DNA of 20,204 nt from Verrucomicrobiales bacterium (GTDB taxonomy: Bacteria > Verrucomicrobiota > Verrucomicrobiia > Limisphaerales > RI-55): the NCBI GenBank assembly GCA_003484235.1, contig DNDP01000237.1, positions 26,079 through 46,282 of the forward strand, written 5' to 3'. Numbering within the stretch: the first letter of the stretch is position 1; the number at the start of each line of letters is the position of its first letter. Under the pieces are notes generated by a model, which worked only from the letters and a program-made list of their open reading frames with translations, had not been told where the DNA came from and did no database searches. A program made the position numbers and the translations under genes. This document shows positions 16,093-20,204 of the stretch, piece by piece.

Positions 16093-16259
16093 AGAGACCG
16101 CTTCGTAAGTCCCAGACAAAGTATTCCCAGCCCTGGCCCGGCGAAGCAGCCCGGCAGTTCGTGGAGCGATGGCATTTTCGCGGCCGATTGATGGCCGGGC
16201 CCGCCAGGTCGGGTCGCCGGTTGGTGACCACTCTGATCGCCCCAATCGTCGGCGGATGA
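16089..16259 (+). CDS. Doubtful small basic ORF overlapping the oxidoreductase stop
   Basis: A 56-codon frame whose ATG overlaps the preceding stop as ATGA, the arrangement seen in coupled genes. The product would be strongly basic (many Arg and Lys) without a recognised motif or clear membrane segment. Codon use is not distinctive to the eye. It may be chance; listed because of the coupled start and the otherwise empty stretch. Confidence 0.2.
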   Translation: MKRPLRKSQTKYSQPWPGEAARQFVERWHFRGRLMAGPARSGRRLVTTLIAPIVGG

Positions 16260-16444
16260 TTCCCTTTTTTGCGCCCCCCACCTTGAATTCGATACCGCGG
16301 CGGCCGTTCCGGCGTGAATCTTCCACTGATGCAGGCCGGCGCTTATTGGCCTAGATTTCCTTGGTTCGTGGTCTCAAGACTGCTTGATTCACGCTGAAGA
16401 TGCAGCTGCTGCAAGTTCCGACATTCGAGAGTGACGCCAGGAAA
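16093..16444. other. 352-base gap before the secreted protease
   Basis: Apart from the doubtful small ORF I see no gene, no RNA and no strong repeat. Small stretches are less GC-rich than the neighbouring coding sequence, which fits a leader or promoter region. A -35-like TTGATT lies near 16384 but has no convincing -10 partner. An alternative protease start at 16400 would shorten the gap to 307 bases. Confidence 0.5.
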
Positions 16445-17521
16445 ATGCGCCATTTGGCAGTTTACCTCGCCACGGCTCTCTGCCTGGCGCAGACGGGTCC
16501 TGCCGTCATCTTTCACTCCACCGACGATCCCGCCTACAACACCACGGCACCGACCGGTGCACTGGCAGACAGCGGCTGGAACCTGCAGGGCCGCTGGGGT
16601 GCGTTTCTTGGGACCCCGATTGCCCCGAACCTTTTCATCACTGCGAAACACGTGGGTGGCGGAGTCGGAGGGATATTTGAATTTCGCGGGACGAACTACA
16701 CCGTGATCGAAAGTTTCGCCGATCCAGACAGCGACCTCCGTATCTTCAAGGTGTGCGGCCTTTTTCCCGCTCATGCCCCGCTCTATGCGAACCGGGACGA
16801 GATCGGCAAGCGACTGGTTGTTTTCGGTCGTGGAACGCGCAGGGGCGTCGAGGTCGTGGGTGACAGCCTGGGAGGTCCCGAACAAAAGGGATGGCGCTGG
16901 GGCGATGGGGACGGCGTGATGCGTTGGGGAGAGAACATCGTGTCAACCAACGTTCCCACCGCCACGGGAATCGGCGAATTGCTCGGCGCGGCCTTTGACG
17001 CGGCGGGAGGGGTCAACGAAGTGCACCTCTCGTCGGGAGACTCCGGGGGAGGAGTTTTCATCCAGGCCGGCGGAACTTGGCGGCTTGCCGGCATCAACTA
17101 TGCCGTGGAAGGCCCGTTCAACAACTCGAACAACGGGGCCGGCTTCAATGCCGCCGTTTTCGATGTGGGAGGTCTTTACCAGAAGAACGTCGTTTCCGGG
17201 GGGTGGGGATACAACAACGATCTGCCGGTGAACCAGCCCTCGTCGTTCTATGCCACCCGGATTTCGGGAAACTTGGCCTGGATCAATTCGATCATCGCCC
17301 AACACGCGGTGAGTTCGCAGCCGCCGGTGCTGCAATCCACCGCCACACTCGGCACCCCGTTCAGTGATCACGCCTCGTACACGGTCAACGAGGTCGATCA
17401 AACGATCACTCTCGACCAGCCAGCGGGCGTGCTTTTCCTTCGTTTGCGTGGCTGTAGCGCATTCGAGATCCAGGCAACGGAGATTTCTAACGGGAAGTGG
17501 ATCCTGCACTACACGCGGTGA
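16445..17521 (+). CDS. Secreted trypsin-like serine protease
   Basis: A 358-residue exported chymotrypsin-fold peptidase (S1 type). Signal peptide at about 1-20. The catalytic triad is visible: H69 in LFITAKHVGG (TAKH in place of the usual TAAH), D97 in DPDSDLRIFKV, and S200 in SSGDSGGGVF. The oxyanion loop GDSGG is intact. Gly/Asn-rich loops occur around 205-250, and a short tail of about 60 residues follows the protease domain without a recognised sorting signal. ATG 16445 with AGGA just upstream gives the cleanest signal peptide; ATG 16400 is an alternative. It stands alone, with gaps on both sides, so its target is unknown. The odd TAKH motif does not remove a catalytic residue. Confidence 0.88.
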   Translation: MRHLAVYLATALCLAQTGPAVIFHSTDDPAYNTTAPTGALADSGWNLQGRWGAFLGTPIAPNLFITAKHVGGGVGGIFEFRGTNYTVIESFADPDSDLRIFKVCGLFPAHAPLYANRDEIGKRLVVFGRGTRRGVEVVGDSLGGPEQKGWRWGDGDGVMRWGENIVSTNVPTATGIGELLGAAFDAAGGVNEVHLSSGDSGGGVFIQAGGTWRLAGINYAVEGPFNNSNNGAGFNAAVFDVGGLYQKNVVSGGWGYNNDLPVNQPSSFYATRISGNLAWINSIIAQHAVSSQPPVLQSTATLGTPFSDHASYTVNEVDQTITLDQPAGVLFLRLRGCSAFEIQATEISNGKWILHYTR

Positions 17522-17692
17522 TCTCTGGGAGCGTAAACCGGAGACAGGAGGGAGGAACCGGACAATTTCGAAAACGATGGACACCTCCTTGGCGTCTGCC
17601 TGCCTTTCAACCCATGCGAGCGTTGATTCGCAGGTTGCCTTTTTTGGGAAGCGGAACATCTCTTTTCTAGCAGGGCATTGTCCGATCTGTAT

Positions 17693-17710
17693 ATCGTTCT
17701 TTGGAACGAT
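17693..17710. other. Perfect 7-bp hairpin between convergent genes
   Basis: The arms ATCGTTC (17693-17699) and GAACGAT (17704-17710) enclose a TTTG loop. It sits in the 242-base gap between the protease and the response regulator, where base composition is visibly less GC-rich. It may help end both transcripts, but no T run follows on either strand. Confidence 0.35.
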
Positions 17711-17763
17711 GGGGATGCTCATATCCGGCGCTCTGATTGACTTTTTGCTTGGAACGCGCCGGA

Positions 17764-18399
17764 TCATAACTGCCTGAAGTAGCTTGAGACGGCTCCGCTT
17801 CGGCTGCGGACATTCAGCTTTGAAAGTATGTTCCGGACGTGGGACTTGACCGTGGCCGGAGTCAGGCCCAGCTGGTCGCCGACTTCCTTGTCCGAGAGAC
17901 CGTCCCGGATCAATCCGAGCACCTCCACTTCGCGTTCGGTCAAAAGGGAACTGGTGGCCCGGCTGCTTCCCTGCAACCAGGCGGTGAAACGTTCGGAAAC
18001 CGGGCCTTCCAGATGAATGGATCCCTGGCTGGCATTCTCTATTGCCCGTGCGATGTCAGACTGGTTGAAGGGCTTGACGAGATAGCCGATCGCGCCCGCT
18101 TGAAAGGCGTGCGCCACCAGCGAATCGTCGAGGCATGCAGTGACCATCACGATTGATAGTCGCGGCAGAACGGCGTGAAGCTGTCGGGCGCAGTCGATGC
18201 CCGAGAGCCCGGGCATTCTAATGTCGAGCAGCACGATGTCGGGTTGAACGCTGGGGATGACACTGACCGCGTCGTCGCCCGTTGGATGCACCGAAACGAC
18301 CCGGCAGTTCGAGAGACGCTCCACCATCAGTTTCAGCGTGCTGCGCACCGCCGCGTCATCATCTACGATTGAGATTCCAAGAGTCGGTCCCGTCATCAT
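17764..18399 (-). CDS. Response regulator, NarL/FixJ type with LuxR-like HTH
   Basis: A 211-residue two-component regulator starting at ATG 18399 (a second ATG follows directly). The receiver has the acidic triad D13-D15, the phosphorylation site D59 in IVLLDIRMPGLSG, T87 and K109 in YLVKPF. A C-terminal LuxR-type helix-turn-helix follows (about 146-207): LLTEREVEVLGLIRDGLSDK, then TPATVKSHVRNILSKLNV. It should bind DNA after phosphorylation by a sensor kinase, but no kinase gene is in the window. The frame is open to 18687, overlapping folB, and that extension is not receiver-like. It may be the last gene of the minus-strand block, 140 bases after folB. A weak promoter pair lies upstream. 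Confidence 0.93.
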   Translation of the reverse strand: MMTGPTLGISIVDDDAAVRSTLKLMVERLSNCRVVSVHPTGDDAVSVIPSVQPDIVLLDIRMPGLSGIDCARQLHAVLPRLSIVMVTACLDDSLVAHAFQAGAIGYLVKPFNQSDIARAIENASQGSIHLEGPVSERFTAWLQGSSRATSSLLTEREVEVLGLIRDGLSDKEVGDQLGLTPATVKSHVRNILSKLNVRSRSGAVSSYFRQL

Positions 18400-18445
18400 G
18401 GGGCGGATGGCGAGCAGCAACTGCCGCCCGGTCCGGACGGCTGGC

Positions 18446-18474
18446 ACCCTAGCCACCGGACTGATTGGATTCAA
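18446..18474 (-). promoter_or_regulatory. Weak promoter-like pair before the response regulator
   Basis: On the minus strand TTGAAT (18469-18474) and TAGGGT (18446-18451) are separated by 17 bases. The spacing is ideal but the -10 match is poor. The predicted transcript start would leave a leader of about 40 bases before the ATG at 18399. Confidence 0.25.
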
Positions 18475-18539
18475 TAGCCGCGAGGCCGAAACCTCAAATG
18501 TCATCCATGGCCTGCTTCCCGTTTGTGGCCGAGATTCCT

Positions 18540-18890
18540 TCAGGCTCTGGTGCGCGCAATGCGGACGGCGACGTTTCGAGTCCCTGGCAGGATAAACTTT
18601 TGCACTTCCACCTGCACTGATTGAACCAGCGGATGCTCCAGAGCGACGGCCGCCACATCCTTGGCGAGAGTTTCGATGAGGCGCCATTCCCGGTCGGTTC
18701 CCATCGTCCTGAGCCGCTGGTAGAGCGCGAAGTAATCGACCGTTTGCTGGAGGTCGTCCGCAGCGGCACCGGCCCGGGTGTCCAGACTCAGTTCCACCGT
18801 CAGCAACAAACGCTGTGGAGTGGCCCTCTCAGCGTCGGGGACGCCCACCCGCAGGAACACTTCCAGCTCGTTGATGGTGATCGAATCCAT
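18540..18890 (-). CDS. folB: Dihydroneopterin aldolase FolB
   Basis: Cleaves 7,8-dihydroneopterin to 6-hydroxymethyl-7,8-dihydropterin and glycolaldehyde in folate synthesis. The 116 residues fit the family. Residues expected in the active site are all present: E21, Y53 in TVDYFALYQRL, E73 in RLIETLAKDVA and K98 in VEVQKF. The segment after K98 is FILPGT where many relatives have a KP-x-A pattern, a small deviation. The ATG is separated by a single base from the stop of the HAD-Nudix gene, so the two are almost certainly translated from one message. FolE2, the enzyme that starts this pathway, is also in the window at 5932. Confidence 0.92.
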   Translation of the reverse strand: MDSITINELEVFLRVGVPDAERATPQRLLLTVELSLDTRAGAAADDLQQTVDYFALYQRLRTMGTDREWRLIETLAKDVAAVALEHPLVQSVQVEVQKFILPGTRNVAVRIARTRA

Positions 18891-18891
18891 C

Positions 18892-19971
18892 TCAGGTGGT
18901 GGTGGTGCTTCGCGCGCACACCGATTCCAGCAGCACGCGGGTGGGGGTGTTCAAGGGAAGAGACAGGGCATCTACCGGCTCCAACCAGCGGTATTCCTCC
19001 GCCTCCTCGTTCAGCATCACCTGTTTCTGACCCGCCACCCGGCAGGTGTAGTTCAGCAGGACAAAGTGGGCGTCCCGGTAAAACTCCTTGGAGCTGATGC
19101 AGTCCTGCACGAGGACAAACTCGATCTCGTCGATGTCGAGGCCGGTCTCCTCCTTCAATTCACGGATCAGCGCCTGTTCCGAGGTCTCACCCAGCTTCGT
19201 CTTGCCACCGGGAATCCCCCAAAGGCCGGACCATTTGTGGGTCCGCAACATGAGCACGTGGCCGGAGGCATCAAAGATCAGCCCGCCCACGGTGATCACG
19301 GGGGCGGCCGTCGCCAGGCGGTGCACCGGGGCGAACTCCATTGCGCTGGCCTCAAGCAGTTCCCGCAGCTCGCCCAGATGCTCGACGATCAGGTCGGGCT
19401 TCGCGGCCCGCAGCTGGGCCACGCGGTTGAAACCGGTCAACACCGCCACGCTGTGCACGCCGCCGTGGCGGGCGGTCATCATGTCGTGCTGCATGTCGCC
19501 GATGAAGATCGTCTCGCGCGGGTCCAGCCGGTTCTCGCGGAGCACGGTGTGGATCATGTCCGTCTTGTCGCGGACGTCGACATAGGCCCGCTCCACCAGC
19601 GGGAAGAAGCCGGTGATCTGCTTGTGGGTTTCAAAATGATCGCGGTGGATCGAGCTCAGGACGAAGGCGCGGAGCCCGCAGGCCCGGCACCACTCGAGAA
19701 ATTCCCGGGCATGGGGCAGCGGCTTTACGGAATGCTGCTCGGCGTGAAACGCGGGATGATACCAGGCCTCAAGCTGGTTCATGGGCAGGCCGGGGGTAAA
19801 GCGGTCGTAGAACCGCTGGAAAGGCAGTTCAAACTCCGCCCGGTAACGCTCGAGGGTCAGCTCCGGCACGCCGGCGTTGCGCAGCACCGCGTTGGTGGCC
19901 CGCCAAACCGCTGGAAGATCGTCCACCAAGGTCCCGCACCAGTCGAAGATGATGTTCTGGATTCGTGCCAT
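18892..19971 (-). CDS. HAD hydrolase-Nudix hydrolase fusion protein
   Basis: A 359-residue two-domain cytoplasmic protein. Residues 1 to about 205 are a HAD-superfamily domain: nucleophile D10 in IIFDWCGTLVDD, motif II S106 in FVLSS, K136, and motif IV G158-D159 with D163 in IFIGDMQHDMM. A helical cap lies between D10 and motif II. The second catalytic Asp is replaced by C12. After a short linker, residues about 225-350 are a Nudix domain with an exact Nudix box: G256, E262, R270-E271-L-x-E274-E275-x-G277. WSGLWGIPGGKTKLGE precedes it. Its stop is one base from folB, which suggests roles in dihydroneopterin triphosphate processing (inference). Alternatives are a general housecleaning enzyme or phosphoglycolate-type phosphatase. 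The C terminus ends in four Thr codons (a GGT repeat on the plus strand). Confidence 0.92.
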   Translation of the reverse strand: MARIQNIIFDWCGTLVDDLPAVWRATNAVLRNAGVPELTLERYRAEFELPFQRFYDRFTPGLPMNQLEAWYHPAFHAEQHSVKPLPHAREFLEWCRACGLRAFVLSSIHRDHFETHKQITGFFPLVERAYVDVRDKTDMIHTVLRENRLDPRETIFIGDMQHDMMTARHGGVHSVAVLTGFNRVAQLRAAKPDLIVEHLGELRELLEASAMEFAPVHRLATAAPVITVGGLIFDASGHVLMLRTHKWSGLWGIPGGKTKLGETSEQALIRELKEETGLDIDEIEFVLVQDCISSKEFYRDAHFVLLNYTCRVAGQKQVMLNEEAEEYRWLEPVDALSLPLNTPTRVLLESVCARSTTTT

Positions 19972-20046
19972 GCCCGTGGCCGCGGAGCTTCCGGCAACTC
20001 CGGAGGAAGGTCAACCCCGCCTCCGTTCAGCCGGTCAGCGGGCGGC

Positions 20047-20069
20047 AAAGGCCGGGCTCCTTCCGGCCT
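20047..20069 (-). terminator. Probable terminator of the isomerase-like gene
   Basis: A perfect 7-bp GC-rich stem (20049-20055 with 20063-20069, 7-base loop) lies 21 bases past the stop at 20091. Read on the minus strand it is followed by TTT only, so the terminator is weak by sequence. Confidence 0.4.
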
Positions 20070-20090
20070 CGGCACCGGCCCCTCAGCGGA

Positions 20091-20204
20091 TCACACGTCG
20101 CAGACCCGGACGCCGTGGCGCAGCGAGGCGAGCTTGTCGTCCCACGTGGGGATGAACTCGTGCGCGACAAAGCCGGCGTAGTCCAGCCGCAGCAGCTCGC
20201 GCAT
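20091..20204 (-). CDS. Hydroxypyruvate isomerase-like TIM-barrel protein, C-terminal 37 residues
   Basis: The frame enters from beyond the right edge and ends at 20091. The visible tail contains GFVAHEFIPTWDD, then LASLRHGVRVCDV, which matches the C-terminal end of hydroxypyruvate isomerase-like xylose-isomerase-fold proteins. These interconvert hydroxypyruvate and tartronate semialdehyde or act on related sugars. The ATG at 20204 is very likely internal. Too little is visible to decide the subfamily. Confidence 0.7.
   Translation of the reverse strand: MRELLRLDYAGFVAHEFIPTWDDKLASLRHGVRVCDV

Noticed and set aside
17577..17777. 66-codon plus-strand frame with one hydrophobic stretch in the protease-regulator gap
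   Set aside because: Purine-rich GGAGG is about 25 bases too far upstream, the frame overlaps the end of the regulator gene, and there is no motif; a chance frame is more likely.
18778..20181. Long plus-strand open frame (467 codons) opposite the HAD-Nudix gene
   Set aside because: Antisense to a gene with clear HAD and Nudix motifs; its own sequence shows no domain.
1..20204. CRISPR arrays, tRNA or rRNA genes, insertion sequences, phage genes
   Set aside because: No regularly spaced repeats, cloverleaf-like segments, transposase motifs or terminal inverted repeats were found by eye.

Overview
GC-rich, gene-dense bacterial DNA, most likely from a member of the Verrucomicrobiota (PVC superphylum). 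This is an inference from gene content: a Tat-exported Gfo/Idh/MocA oxidoreductase with a QKP motif, a secreted sorbosone-dehydrogenase-like propeller protein, FolE2 in place of FolE, a large processed-lipid and secreted-protein content, and few strong Shine-Dalgarno sequences. No rRNA, tRNA, insertion sequence, phage gene or CRISPR array was seen. The window reads as ordinary chromosome with 20 protein genes, three of low or partial status (truncated at the two window edges, plus one doubtful small ORF).

Layout. (1) 1-1022: end of an HDOD-domain signalling protein, then a minus-strand protein with two CxxC zinc ribbons. (2) 1156-7506, plus strand: beta-carbonic anhydrase, POT-family peptide transporter, diheme cytochrome c lipoprotein, small three-helix membrane protein, secreted solute-binding protein, FolE2 (GTP cyclohydrolase IB), Sfp-type phosphopantetheinyl transferase. 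(3) 7529-14590, minus strand, read right to left: secreted or membrane protein with a Pro/Glu-rich stretch, adenylate-kinase-like enzyme, propeller protein, M48 metalloprotease lipoprotein, DegT/DnrJ/EryC1 aminotransferase, fatty acid desaturase. (4) 14767-17521, plus strand: Tat-exported oxidoreductase, a 352-base gap, and a secreted trypsin-like protease. (5) 17764-20204, minus strand: tail of a hydroxypyruvate-isomerase-like protein, HAD-Nudix fusion, FolB, and an orphan NarL/FixJ response regulator.

How the genes may work together. The most interesting feature is a two-domain HAD-Nudix protein whose stop codon lies one base before the start of folB. In folate synthesis FolE or FolE2 makes dihydroneopterin triphosphate, a Nudix enzyme removes pyrophosphate, an often unassigned phosphatase removes the last phosphate, and FolB acts next. 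The fusion combines exactly the two enzyme classes needed between FolE2 (also in this window) and FolB. The HAD domain, however, has Cys at the usual second catalytic Asp, so the phosphatase role is uncertain. Other points of interest are an in-frame UAG directly joining the peptide transporter to the cytochrome gene, a solute-binding protein with no ABC partners, and a perfect 15-base palindrome upstream of the desaturase.
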